A stretch of DNA of 64,000 bases from Pogonophryne albipinna. Its lineage: Eukaryota; Chordata; Actinopteri; Perciformes; Artedidraconidae. This document shows, in pieces, positions 52,711-64,000 of the stretch (position 1 is the stretch's first letter; the number at the start of each line of letters is the position of its first letter). The stretch is from positions 248,001 to 312,000 of the forward strand of contig JAPTMU010000027.1 of NCBI GenBank assembly GCA_028583405.1. The letters are read 5' to 3'. The position numbers and the translations under genes were made by a program. The notes beneath the pieces were generated by a model. That model did not search any database and was not told the origin of the DNA. It saw nothing but the letters and a program-made list of their open reading frames with translations.

Positions 52711-53508
52711 CACCCCCTTTCCCATCCCCACCCTCAGAACTGGACTGATGTCTCGTCGTTGTCTCATGTTTCTTTATTGCTGGATCCTGATGTGCAGCAC
52801 AGTGAATGTCTGCGTCTCTTTTCAAACACACTTCACTTATCAAGCCTGCAGTCTGTATCTATGACCATACACATACCTCATCTCTGCAGGCAGGTGGGTT
52901 TGCACATCCGTCATCCTGCATCACTCCCTGTGTGCTGAGGAGCTCCTGCAGTCCAGAGGTCAGAACATTAAATATAGCTGTACTCGTCAGAGACTAGTTT
53001 ATTACTATTTTACTTCCTAGTTTTCAGATTTGACAAAGCAAAAATTCCAAAAAGATGATCATGAAATCCTTTCAGTCAGCGGTTCATGTCTGCAAGCATC
53101 TGCACCGAGAACCAAAATGTACGAGTGTTCCAACAAATAGCCTGCACCCACTGATGTAGACGAGTTTCCACTGCTGTCCACATCTGTTCGGAGTATATCA
53201 TGTTTTCAGGATTCAATAATAACTCAAACATTTGAAAAAACTAATTTATAAGTCATTCCTCCCTTATGCTGTGTGGTGTGCTGTCACTGACAGTGGTGCC
53301 AAGCATTAACACCAGTGCGGTCACCATGACACTCAGAGTCCCTCAGCATGTCACTACAGATGAACTGATGGTGTTCATGTAGAGCTGACACTTCCACAGC
53401 AACTTTACATTCCATTTCAAAAGGCTAAATAAAAGAATTTAGAACTCAAGAGAACTGTGTTTGAGGAAACAACATTGGCGTACTCTGCAAATTGAGAACT
53501 GTTCTTAA

Positions 53509-53723
53509 AGAGGCTCATTCTGCTTCCCTTCCTGCAGTGTGTTCTAAAGGTTTGTGTGCATGTTAATGGTCTGCAAAGGCTCAAATCCCTCAGACAGAGG
53601 GTCAAAAGAGGTGCTGCAGCACAGGCAGTATGAGAACAATAAAGAGCTTTAAAGCCTGGAGACATGTCCCAGTAGAGACACTACATACTGATATGAACCA
53701 GAAAAGAGCAGAATATGTCCTCT
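53509..53723. mobile_element. TTAA-type MITE in the 3' UTR
   Basis: It is flanked by TTAA at 53505 and 53724, with ends AGAGGCTCATTCTGCTTC and, inverted, AGAGGACATATTCTGCTC. A 215-bp short relative of 26953-27692. Confidence 0.78.
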
Positions 53724-54147
53724 TTAAAAGAAGAGCTCAAGAGTACTGCAGCTCTACGCCATGCTTAAAGAGCGGAGTATGTGTATCATCACAGAGAAGT
53801 GTTTGTGTCGGCACTCTCTTTACTTCTAAGCAGGATTGTGTTACAGTGCTAAGCTAGCATGTTAAAACACACACAAAACACACTGAGACACACATCTGAC
53901 CTGCTGAGGTCATCAGTCATAGCTCCCATGTAAAATCACATGCATAATGTGACCGTGTTACTGGGCGATGTCATCAGAGCCAAAATCATGTTGGAATTCA
54001 GTCATAAATAACTTGTGTGCACATACTGTATAAAACCAACGACAGAAACAGTCAGCAGTATCAGCCTGCTGAAAACTAAGTGCAGCCTCCCACAGACCAA
54101 CAGGCCCCCCCCACCGTCAGTTTTGATGTATTGCCAATCCCTGCACT

Positions 54148-54540
54148 CAGTGGCGTAACAAGGTTGTGATTGGCCCCGGTGCAAATATTGTTCTGGGGCC
54201 CCAATCGCCCCAAACATAAGCGCACGCACGGACATACACAACCACTCAGAAGCGCCACATGTGTAGGCTATCAACAACAGCCTGCCCTGGCCTCAGACCA
54301 CCACAGCCTGACAACGGCACAGCAAACTAAGAAGAGGATTACACCTGTTTCCTTGATGTTTGTCTCTGGGGAATGGGCCGGTAGGCCTACATAGACCGAT
54401 TGCTATAATATAGCTTTTGATCTTGGCGTCGGGGGTCTCAATAGCGCCATAGAGTCCCCTATCGGTTGGAGCCCTTGGGGGAACTGTTGGACCACCACCG
54501 GGCACAGCCAAGTCGATAGTTATGCCACTGCCTGCACTAC
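54148..54540. mobile_element. hAT MITE in the 3' UTR, exact TSD
   Basis: The ends CAGTGGCGTAACAA and, inverted, CAGTGGCATAAC are flanked by the exact duplication CCTGCACT at 54140-54147 and 54541-54548. Non-coding. Confidence 0.92.
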
Positions 54541-55320
54541 ATGTTGCCACACACACACAGATGTATGTGATGTTTAAGACGTTGGCCTCCACCTGCCTGC
54601 AGCCTCTTCACACCATCGCTGCCAAACAGCAGCAGGGGGGGGGGGGGGGTCTCCACCTGCTGCTGTCCTCACTCTCCACCCACCTTACTGTGTAAACTGT
54701 ATGTAGTGATGTCCAGAACTCTAGAGAACCCAACGCAAGTATAGAAGATTCTGTGTATAAATGAAAATCTACATTGAAAAATAATAATAAAAACTCATTG
54801 CAGGCCGTTGCTAAGCTAAGGCTTAAAGTGCACTTCATGAAGCTAACTGCTAATCTCACCAGCCTGCTTTAAAGGGAAGAACCGCCATACCGTGGGAGCG
54901 AAGCGCAGCGTCTCACCGTGAGTTTGTCCTTCAGCTGGCTACTTGACTTTATTACTTTATAATCTTTTCAACTATTAAGAGACTTAATAATACTTTCTAG
55001 CGGGGAGCTTTTACAGTACGGATTGTATAATGTCTCTGAGTGACGGATGGAGAACATGAACAGACATCAGAGCCCTTTTGCTAAAGATCTCAGATTGATG
55101 TGTTTTGTAAATAATGTGATTTTTATGTCGACTCGTGTTACTTTCACACAGTACATGTTTTTTGTGTAGGTTTTAATGATTGTGTGCAATGTGAGTACAT
55201 ATTTAACTATCGGTATTTAGTTAGTCTGTTAATTGTACATTGAGTTCTAGACCTGTGTAAATGTGACCCAATATTTTTGTGTAACAAATTGTGCTTGTGA
55301 CATTAAATTCATATTGGTTA

Positions 55321-57543
55321 CATGGCTTCCATTCAAAGTTTATTCTTCAATAACTTAGTCATGCTTCACCTTCAGATCTGTTTTTGTTGTGCTTCATTCT
55401 CACCGACAAGACATGTAACAATAATTGTGATGGTTTGTTACTGATTAAACTAACATTATGAAAAGCTGCTACATTTAGCTCCAATTTGACCAAATGAAAC
55501 GTTACAATTATTGTTCAAGATGAATGCCTAGTAGTAAGGCATTTACAGTGAGTTAATTTTACCCATAATACTTGGTGTATTCTTACTATAACTCTAGAGG
55601 AAGTGTCAAGAGTTGAACATCAAAGGTTCAACATATTTTTGGGAGTGCTTATGCACATGTTGTAATTTATTTAAGGCGGTATCTTTGAATTTATTAGTTT
55701 TACTCACAGTTGTGGATTCTGATAATGGCTTCATGTTATGCTACTTGTAGTTAACTAAAATAAAATGAGATTCTTCCCACACACATTCAACAAAGAAAAT
55801 ATTCCCTTACAATAGTCAACAAATCGAAACAAAAGAGGCAAAACTCAAACCAACTGATAAAAACATTTAGATCGTCTTTCTTTATGTTTTACGTAATATC
55901 ATTGAACTATAAAAAACGGTGTCTTCCACATAAGAAGCCCATATTATGTGTCTCTTGAAGGCACCGTGGGAATTGTAGTATTTAATATTTCCTGGCTACA
56001 GAGGTTGCCACCAGGTGACAATAATATTTGACCTTTCCCCAAAAAGAAACTGGCTCTAACAGTATGGCTTATTTTACCCAAACCCAGGGACGTGCAAAGG
56101 TACGGGCTAATGTTCCCTCTTTGGCTGACCTGCTCCTCCAACACAGTCTCACTCCCTGAAGGTCCAGGAGCGACGCTTGGTCAGGGTCCTATGGCGTGCA
56201 GTTGTGAAGCTTCATAAACAGCTTCACATATTCATGTATAAAAGACTGTACAAAAGTGCATTTTGCATGATAGGTCCACTTTAAGGTTAACCTGGTATTT
56301 TTACTCCACTACATTTATTTTAATTACTTTACAGATTCTGATTACTGATGTGAAATATAAACAACCCTTAAAGCAGACTTTAGTTACACCTGAGTCAAAT
56401 TCAGGGAAGGTGATTGTCAAGTGCCAACAATCAGGAGAGATATTTGATAGTTGGTGCTTGAGAAGACTAAACATTTATCTGCAGATCTCTATAAAGTATA
56501 TTCATTACTCGTTATTCTCTAATAGTTAATTAAAAACTGTATAATGGCTATTTTGCACATCCCTTTCAAGATTTCAAAGGTTTATTGGCATATCATATAC
56601 ACAACTACGGTGTAGTTATGCAATGATGACAACAACAAGACATCTATCGATATGTGTGTATACCTCCACCATTAAACATATTCTGCACATTTCTTATTCT
56701 ATCTACATACATCTTATGAGAGTATAATTAATATGTATAATATCAGTTAAAAAAAAGTGCTTCAACATAGTTAACATTGCAGGGAAGGTGATTGTCAAGT
56801 TCCAAAACAAACCATGCAATATATTAGACGTTAAGTACTTTGTCAGGCTTAATATTTATCAGATACCCCCAAAGCTTTTTGCTTACATGTATTTAAAAGA
56901 AGACCTTAACCTAAAGTATTATTTAATGTTTAAATAAAGCCTAATTAGTTTGTCTGTTTTGCACATCCTCCTATTAATATCTTTGTACATCCGGCACTAA
57001 ACTGTTTTATTCTAGATATCATTTACAGTATCTTCTTGATATTTTCTATTCTATATTTATATCATTGACCTTCTACTTTCCTCCTATTTTGTATGTACTC
57101 TTAATATCTAAATGTTTTCATCAAATATAACACATTCAAAAGTGCTTTATAAAAATGAAAGACATTAAGAAAAAGGCATTTTAAACAGTCATTAAAAAGC
57201 AACACAATCTACCTGCATTGCAATGACTCTAAGCGTGTAATAACGTGCTTTAACCAGTAGGTGGTTTGGGTTAAAAAGCTGTCAAGTTTACAGTGTTAAC
57301 AAAATAAAATATACTGCCGTTTCTGGTTTAGTTTACGACGGATATATTCTGTTATTGTTTTGATATTTGTAACACAAAAGCGATGGAAAAAACCCACAGC
57401 AACACAGAAAAGATGGTCTTAACATGACCCAGCGGTCTAGTAGTTAATAAAAAACAATAATATCAAAACAAAATATTACTACTAACTTTATTGTGAAATT
57501 AAAACAGAACGGTAAAAGAATAGTTTTCGGTCTATTCTGAGGC
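55321..57543. other. intergenic DNA, nothing coding
   Basis: AT-rich. About 56120-56225 matches the middle of the MITE at 36475-37938 (GTCCAGGAGCG, TTGGTCAGGGTCC and TGGCGTGCAGTTGTGA). TTTCAAAGGTTTATTGGCAT at about 56572 resembles a repeat tail. No gene is recognised. Confidence 0.45.
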
Positions 57544-59400
57544 CGGGGTTGCGTTCCGATAGTCCATTTAGCTTAGGAACCTTCCTAACGGAGTGAAATG
57601 ACCCGGAAGTCCCTCAGTGGCAGCCATGATAAGTGCCGTTCCAATTCTCTAGATCAGTGGTTCCCAACTTTTTTTCCCAAGAGCCCCCCCAAATTACTCC
57701 TGTTGGAGTCATTTGTCACACACACAAGGAGGGGGGGGGGGACCGCAACAGCAGTAATTAAAGTTTCAAAGTCTCAAAAATGCTCCAACTACTGTCACAA
57801 ACTGGATGAATGTGAAGTATTTTGTTAAAGGAGGATGAAAGCGTAATTAAGGAGCACTATTGGAGTGACTTTGATGGTTATTGGACTCAGGATTAATTTA
57901 TTTGGATTCCCGAATAAATTAAAGGACGGCGCGGAAGTGGAAACAATTCCCAAAGGGATTAAACTGTTTAAAACACATGCTCAAAGTAAGCCGGATTTTG
58001 CCGATGTGTTTATGTGGATTCAAAAGTCGTAAATAATCTACAAAATGGAGGAGACCGATCTGATTGGAGCAACTGTGACAAATAATCCAACTGAAACCGG
58101 CATGGACAATGACTATGTTTTAAAAATGCGCTTATCCAGACAAGCCCGGTTTGGACACTTTACGGGCAGAAGAAACATTTCTATTAAAGAAAGAATTATA
58201 CATTTCTGTCTTTTTATGCCTTTAATACTAACTTGAATTTTTATTAAAATTAATTAGTCAATTATTTTTTATATTTTATTGTAATGTAGAGACAAGGCTT
58301 TTAGTGACAATCATGTATTGCCTTACAAAAAAAAAAAAGTAAAAGAAAAAAAGTCTAAATATGATATTTGGCCTCAAATCATCTGAGGCCTGGCACCCCC
58401 CCCCCCCCCCTGCGATCTTTGGCGCCCCCCAGGTTGGGAACCACTGCTCTAGATGATAGGAAAGGAGGTTTCAAACTTCCTTTATAACCTCCTTTAGCTT
58501 AGGAACCACTGGACCTCCCTTACCGAAAGGAGAGGAGAAAATGCTGCCCCACAATGCCTTGTGGCCGCAGCATTTGCCGTCACACAACAGTCGGCCGTTC
58601 ACGGAAACAACCGATTATGACCGAGAAATTATATCATGAAAGTTACGGTGCTTATTAAGCATTTTAAAACGTATGTGGTAAGTTGCCAAAGTACTTTGTT
58701 CTGAACGTTCATCAGTATTATAATCAAAAAGAGAAATATGAACGTTAGTTTTTACTGAAATGATCAAATAAAGTCAACATCTCACAGTCTTTACTGAGCT
58801 GTGTGGAGTTTGTTCAACTTGTAAAAGATGTTTGAATGGTGATATACACAGTGATAGATGTTAAGGACTAACGTTTATAATAAATACATTTGTATTGATT
58901 TTAAGATATTTTCATACAATCATACGTATTGGGATCATTTGTAATAATGTGGACCGGAGGGAGAGGGTGACGAGCAGAAGTTTCACTTTCCTTTTTTATT
59001 TCAATTCCAACTTTGGTCATGAAGAATATGTTTCTCTGTTGTCCACGTTCATAAAGCAACAGCATCAGAACACGGTGCAGAGTCTCTAGATGAATTTACA
59101 GTAGTCCCTCCTTCTTATTAAACATCCATGTTGTAGTCCGCTGTATAGAAAACTGTAGTTTCTATAGTTTCCCCACAGCAGCAGACGCACATTCATGACG
59201 TCCGCTGGCGCATCATAAACACGTCGGATAGTGAAAGTGCATTCGGATTCTCTAAAGTACCGCAGTCTCTTCTCCTAAGTCCTTTTGAATTCTCCTATCC
59301 ACTATCCCTTAACCCCGTGACGTTTCCCTCAGAGGTCAAGGAATAGACGATAGGGTTAGACGTTAGGAGCTGATTTTTGGATTATCGGAATGCAACCCTG
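57544..59400. mobile_element. DNA element with CAGGGTTGCATTCCGATA ends
   Basis: The left CGGGGTTGCGTTCCGATAGT and right (inverted) CAGGGTTGCATTCCGATAAT match at 19 of 22 bases. A target duplication is not clear. Internal TTTAGCTTAGGAACC occurs on both sides of a nested hAT. Superfamily unknown. Short open frames inside are not convincing. Confidence 0.6.
57655..58446. mobile_element. hAT MITE with exact TSD, nested
   Basis: The ends CAGTGGTTCCCAAC and the exact inverse are flanked by CTCTAGAT at 57647-57654 and 58447-58454. The C-rich right part encodes nothing recognisable. Confidence 0.93.
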
Positions 59401-60169
59401 ATCTCTGTAGATAAATAAAGAACCACGAAAGATGTGTAATATTTAATGCAGCCGAACCATTTATTACAATGCATTCATGTGATGACTTTCAAAGAGTAAA
59501 ACAAGCACTGCTGAATAAAATATGATTGTATCTTTTACGAAACGTTTTTTTTCATATGGAATGCAGTTGGAGGTCAACCAATCACAGAGCTTGAGGACTA
59601 ATCACGGGGTTTGTGAAGCAAAGCACATGGTGTAGTCTCAAACGATAGCTGAGGATTCTGGGTAGTGTAGTGTCTTTTGCCATCCTAAACTCCGAAAAAA
59701 TATTTGTTTCTACGAATCGAAGGGGAAAAATACAAAAGCATTGCACACAATTTAAACCAATCAATGTTGTGTAATTAACAAGGATAATCTGGTGTTTTTG
59801 AGTTGATGAGTAGTGCAGATATCACTGTAAAATCAATAGACAGTAAAGAGAATACTTACTTCCGGGTGTAAAATCCTCCGTTATCCAATGGGAATGGACG
59901 CTCACATTTCCTTTAACTGCCGCCGACATGGACCGATGCGGTTCTTCCCTGAGCGTCAAATACCGCCGCAGATGGGAATACATTGCAATCAGTTGAAAGC
60001 TCTTTGCGTCAGTTTATGAAGCTGAAGGAGCCTCGGCGCTTCACAACTGCACGCCACGGGACCCTGACCAAGCGTCGCTCCTGGACGTTCAGGGAGTGAG
60101 AGTGTGTTGGCCCCTCTGGAGAGAGCGAAAGTCTTTTTTCTGTTGTGGCCGAATCAACATGATAAGCCC
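59401..60169 (-). repeat. dispersed copy of the hAT-MITE internal segment
   Basis: About 59560-60115 is the inverse of 37130-37665 (shared GTAGTGTAGTGTCTTTTGCC, TTGTGTAATTAACAAGGATA and CGGGACCCTGACCAAGCGTC). The terminal repeats of that MITE are not present here. Confidence 0.7.
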
Positions 60170-61356
60170 CAGTGGTGTAGTGGGGATTTTTTTTACTGGG
60201 GGGACGCTATTTTAATTAGGTCATCCCAAACAATGCCACAAGTGCGCACGTGCGCAGTGCACTCACACAACGGGCAGACAGGTCCACAGAAACTACCGGT
60301 ATGCTTAGTCCTACTAGTTACTGTACTGCATAAAGCAGACGGCGCTGCGCTCAACACACACACAGATTCAAAACATGGACACACCGGCACATAAGTTACA
60401 TAAACAATGTATAGGCCTAAGTTGCATAAATGCTTGAGCTACAGCAGGGCCGTATTCACCATATACATTGGGGGGGACACATCCCCCCCAATATTCAGAT
60501 ACAGTCAAAATGTCCCCCCCAATAAATAGCAAAAAAAAAATTGATTAAAATAAAATTGCTATTCTATGACTTCTTTATTTTGATTATTTGTATACTTGAA
60601 AATCTATATTTTCTGTTATTGTGAACTTCACCAAAATGATATTTCTTTTCATATGTAAATTGGTTCCTTATTTTGTACCCGGGGGTGTATTTCGCTGTTG
60701 CACGTCTGAGTCCACCTTCAGTTAGCTTGATACTCCAAGCAGGTCAGTCATGTTTTAATTTGCCCTCCATCAGTTCTGGTATCTTTTCTAGTTAGCCCTA
60801 AAGTAATCTATATTATTTTATTTCGTAATGGTAATGTTAATGAACCCTCCGGTTTAGCTTCTTTGTGTAAGTAACTTGTAGTTCTGATGTTAAAACTGAA
60901 CTTTTCAGGAATAGTAGCTAACTAGCTGTGGGCTAGCTGGTTTCAGTTGTTAGCCAGGGTTTGGCGGGCTAGTGTCAGCTATGTGGAAAATGACGGTGTC
61001 GTTTTGGATGTAATCCAATAGATATTTATTCATGTGGATTATTTCTATTTTATTTTGTAATTTGTAGGGTGTGGAAAGATTTAAAACTGTGATGTGTGAC
61101 ATCTATGGAATACCAAAGGTGTCAGAATTAATTAAATAATAAATACTCTACAATTATTATGAAATAGTATTTCATAATCGTCAGAAGCATTTAAAGGATA
61201 CTCACACGCAGGAGGTTTGCAGTGTGCATCATAGCTTGTGCTGGGTTTAGAACGCTCAGAATTGCTAATAAACATGTTTAATTATCTTATATCCAGCGCG
61301 GCTGACCCGTATTCATCACATCAGCAACTGCAGATCGCCGAGGTCAAGCTGTAAGC

Positions 61357-62583
61357 ATGAGCAAGAGGAAGGGTGGCAGTGACATTAGACAGTTTTTTGG
61401 GCAGCCTCAGAAAAGAAAAAAAGTAAGTTAAGAGCAGTGAGAAAGTGAGTATTGTTACCAGTCAGATAGCTTGTTTACTGATAATATTTCTTCCATGTTC
61501 ACTCTGGTGTGTTCAGAGTAAAGAGAGAGAGGGAGAGAGAGAATGTGAGCATGGCGACCAGACAGGGAGAGTGTGCGCTGGTGACATGGAGGTAAGTCAG
61601 AAAGGAGCTATATTGATGGTTAAGACAGAATAATGACAACATAGCAGTCTAATGTTATTGTACAGACTCCTGTCCCCCCCCCCCCCATATGTATAATGTG
61701 TATCAACAGTCTTTTTAGTCAATAGTTTACTGATATTTCTTCCATGTTCACTCTGGTGTGTTCAGAGTAAAGAGAGAGAGGGAGAGAGAGAATGTGAGCA
61801 TGGCGACCAGACAGGGAGAGTGTGCGCTGGTGACATGGAGGTAAGTCAGAAAGGAGCTATATTGATGGTTAAGACAGAATAATGGCAACATAGCAGTCTA
61901 ATGTTAATGTACAGACTCCTGTGTCCCCCCATATGTATAATGTGTATCAACAGTCTTTCTAGTCAATAGTTTACTGATATTTCTTCCACAAACCTGTCCG
62001 CAAACCTACAAAGCGTTACACCTGTCAGGCTGCAGCCCATATCCATCCCGATGCCCAGTCCTTGTACAGAGTCCAATTCTACAATGCCTTGGACACAGTG
62101 AATACTCAATTCATAGAGAGGTTTGAACAAGCTGGATTCCACAAGCTGCAGCAGCTTGAAAATGTGCTGCTACACGGAGACATGGACAAGGTGGTAGAAG
62201 AGTATCCTGAATTGAATTCAAGACTACTGCAGGTGCAGCTGGCCATGTTTGGGGCTAATTACACCTATGAAACAAGCTCAGATGTTGCTAGCATTATTCG
62301 GGAAATGGTGCCAGAGGTGAGAGGTCTATTCGGTCAGGTGGAAGCTTTAGTAAGGCTTCTGTTGGTCGTTCCTGCCTCTTCTGCAGAGGCTGAGAGGAGT
62401 TTTAGTGCCCTGAGGAGGCTTAAGACATGGCTTAGATCATCGATGAGTCAAACGAGGCTGAATAATGTGGCCATATGTCATGTGCACCAGAAGAAACTGG
62501 ACAGACTGGACCTTGAAGGAATATGCCAGTCTTTTATCAGTGCCAACGATAAGCGCAAAAAGGCTTTTGGGTCCTTTACTTGA
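61357..62583 (+). pseudogene. hAT transposase remnant (ZMYM1-like) with duplicated exon
   Basis: A first exon-like piece, MSKRKGGSDIRQFFGQPQKR, ends at 61422 in AA|GTAAGT; IRQFF resembles a PCNA-binding motif. A 75-bp phase-0 exon-like piece (61517-61591, SKEREGERECEHGDQTGRVC and AGDME) follows and is repeated at 61766-61840. After a junction near 62000, the transposase C-terminus is open: RLLLVVPASSAEAERSFSAL then RRLKTWLRSSMSQTRLNNVA, the hAT dimerisation domain, ending at TGA 62581. The zinc finger and catalytic core are missing between them. A domesticated host gene is conceivable but the missing core argues against it. Confidence 0.72.
61470..61970. repeat. 249-bp tandem duplication
   Basis: Two copies start near 61470 and 61719, with the same exon-like 75 bp, donor and flanks. 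They differ at few bases, plus the length of a C run (61676-61686 versus 61925-61930). Confidence 0.9.
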
Positions 62584-62750
62584 GGGTTGGGCTTTTTGGG
62601 CGGGTGTCTGGGAGGAAGTTGGGGGTCTTTTTGATTTTGAATGAGCGGCAAGCAGCTAGTGCGAGTCGTGGCTGTAAAACAAAAGGGCAATAAAGTGTTC
62701 CTGTTTCTACTGAAATTACGTGGCACAGACCTTTCTATGGATTGAAATGC

Positions 62751-63026
62751 TTTAATGTGATTATGGTTATAGTTGTACTTTATTCATCCCTAATCTCTGC
62801 CATTACAAACAACAAAACAAGAAAAGCTAAACTAAATAAAATAGGGCGATGTAATACAATGCACAATTAGACATTATGGTAAAACATTTTAACCAGTTGA
62901 GCCCCAAGCCTGTTTTTCAGGTCTCAGGTTTGAAAATGACATTCTCAGAACAATTGACTATATCTTCACTTCTAAAAATGGTTAAATGAATAATCTTTTT
63001 TCTCAAAGCAATGATAAATCTGTGAG
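62751..63026. other. intergenic DNA, nothing recognised
   Basis: AT-rich, with a TTTATTCATCCCTAATCTC motif that may be a repeat tail. Confidence 0.4.
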
Positions 63027-63233
63027 TAGGGTTGGGTACCGAGAACCGGTTCCGGTTCGGAACCGGTTCCAACATTTCGATTCCAACGGCATCATTTAGA
63101 AATGTGAATTTTGGTTCCGCTTTTCGATGCCTGAGGAAATGTTTCTCGCCGCTCTCCGTAGCCTACTGTATGACTGCGGCGGGGCGGGAAATGTAGCGTT
63201 GTACCTACACTTCCTACAGTGTAACCTGAGACC
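63027..63233 (+). mobile_element. hAT left-end fragment
   Basis: TAGGGTTGGGTACCGAGAAC followed by GGTTCCGGTTCGGAACCGG repeats is a typical fish hAT end. No right end was found before the window closes. Confidence 0.5.
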
Positions 63234-63552
63234 AGGGCCGGCCCGTAGCACTGGCGTTATAGATGTTCGCCTAGGGTGCCAGATCTGTGGAGGCGCTGCG
63301 CTGACAGCTCTGGGAGGGAAAACAAATGTTTTGACCGTTGGTGCTCATCCTAATTTTCGGCCTTGATGTAACAACATTCATAATTAAGTAAATGTAACAC
63401 CCTTTTCACCCCGGTTACACGTTTCATTCGCCCTGTACGATGGGCGCTGCAAGTGATGAAAATGGGGGATGTTGGCTTATCTGGCACCCGCAGCTCACAG
63501 CCAAAATGCGAGGGAGCAAGGGAGCGAGGGAGGGTGCACCGGTTCTGGCGCT
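63234..63552 (+). repeat. GGGCCGGCC interspersed repeat, copy B
   Basis: CAGGGCCGGCCCGTAGCACT, CGCCTAGGGTGCCAGATCTG and CTTGATGTAACA follow the same order as at 7865-8045. Confidence 0.55.
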
Positions 63553-63699
63553 GTTGTTATTAGCATCTGGTGCTAGCTGCTCTAACGATCTATAAGAAGA
63601 AGATGTTTCTACAATGATGTGGAGGGAGAGTCCTCTCCAGTCAGACTGAGAGGCTGATAACTACAGCTCAGTGAGGTAAAGGACTCTGAGTGTTTAGAT
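63553..63699 (+). repeat. old repeat, second copy of 38915-39060
   Basis: Similar in sequence and inverse in orientation to 38915-39060, ending GAGTGTTTAGAT. No coding potential. Confidence 0.5.
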
Positions 63700-64000
63700 C
63701 AGGGGTGTCAAACTCAAATACACAGTGGGCCAAAATAAAAAAAATGGGTACTAGTCGAGGGCCGGACTGGTTCAATGTTTATTGCAAAGCTTATTGAAAT
63801 GAACTTATTGCACATATTAAACCTGGAACTAACAAAGCTTAAATTATTGCCTATAAAAACAACATTAAACATTAAATAATCAGATGCATTCATTTCTTAT
63901 GGCTCTATCTGCAGCTTTTCAGGAGTCATTTATTATGATTTCATTTTCCCACAGGCCAACAACAGCTTAAAAAAACTATTTCCCTCAAAGAGAAAAACAA
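63700..64000 (+). mobile_element. hAT left end running off the window
   Basis: CAGGGGTGTCAAACTCAAAT and GGGCCAAAATAAAAAAAATG are a well-known fish hAT terminal sequence. The element continues past base 64000. Confidence 0.6.

Larger units (their letters stand above)
52711..55320 (+). other. arnt2: probable arnt2 3' UTR
   Basis: No coding potential is visible after the stop. Candidate poly(A) signals are AATAAA at 53428, AATAAA at 54786 and ATTAAA at 55302. The T-rich stretch 54918-55310, ending just after ATTAAA, looks like a distal UTR end, but which site is used is inference. Two MITEs (53509-53723 and 54148-54540) would be transcribed if the distal sites are used. Confidence 0.5.
60170..62750 (+). 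mobile_element. ZMYM1-like hAT element, degraded
   Basis: hAT-like starts occur at 60170 (CAGTGGTGTAGTGG) and 60445 (CAGGGCCGTATTCACC), each followed by G-rich runs. Downstream lie pieces of a transposase of the ZMYM1-like hAT group (61357-61422, 61517-61591, 61766-61840 and 62030-62583). The right end and target duplication were not found. Confidence 0.55.

Noticed and set aside
58045..58236. 63-codon ORF as a small gene
   Set aside because: It lies within a hAT MITE with exact target duplication and has no recognisable domain.

Overview
This is a teleost fish genomic window, most likely percomorph. It holds one recognisable host gene in many short exons with large introns, long (GT)n arrays, and a dense mix of hAT, Tc1, DIRS, L2 and TTAA-flanked elements typical of ray-finned fish. 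No prokaryotic organisation is present, and I found no rRNA, no intact tRNA gene and no CRISPR array.

The host gene is arnt2 (aryl hydrocarbon receptor nuclear translocator 2, a bHLH-PAS transcription factor) on the + strand. Thirteen coding exons (10205 to 52710) are joined by GT-AG introns whose phases all agree. They give a continuous 475-residue C-terminal part ending in a TAA stop. It covers the segment between PAS-A and PAS-B, PAS-B with its PAC extension, a short Gln run and the C-terminal activation region. The exons for the N-terminus, bHLH and PAS-A (about 240 residues by comparison with the usual ~717) were not found and should lie before base 1. Bases 1-10204 are therefore probably intron.

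Layout: 1-10204, intron with a hAT BED-finger element, a tRNA-type SINE, a nested stack (TTAA element containing a hAT, which contains a Tc1 and a hAT MITE) and two inverted MITE copies; 10205-19434, exons 1-3 of the window with a 2.3-kb minisatellite; 19435-26761, a (GT)148 array and a broken DIRS element carrying a hAT insertion; 26762-34207, exons 4-9 with a hAT containing twenty-five 60-bp repeats; 34208-42501, an intron with a three-level hAT nest; 42502-52710, exons 10-13 with a hAT MITE, an inverted pair of hAT fragments and an L2 LINE; 52711 to about 55320, probable 3' UTR with two MITEs; the rest, intergenic DNA with hAT pieces, including a ZMYM1-like hAT transposase remnant.

Mobile elements were delimited directly where possible, by matching terminal inverted repeats and 8-bp (hAT), TA (Tc1) or TTAA target duplications. 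No new multi-gene system is evident. The most unusual signals are two ~295-bp (GT)n arrays that touch arnt2 splice sites, the perfectly phased 60-bp array inside a hAT element, and inverted repeat pairs able to form long hairpins in the arnt2 pre-mRNA.
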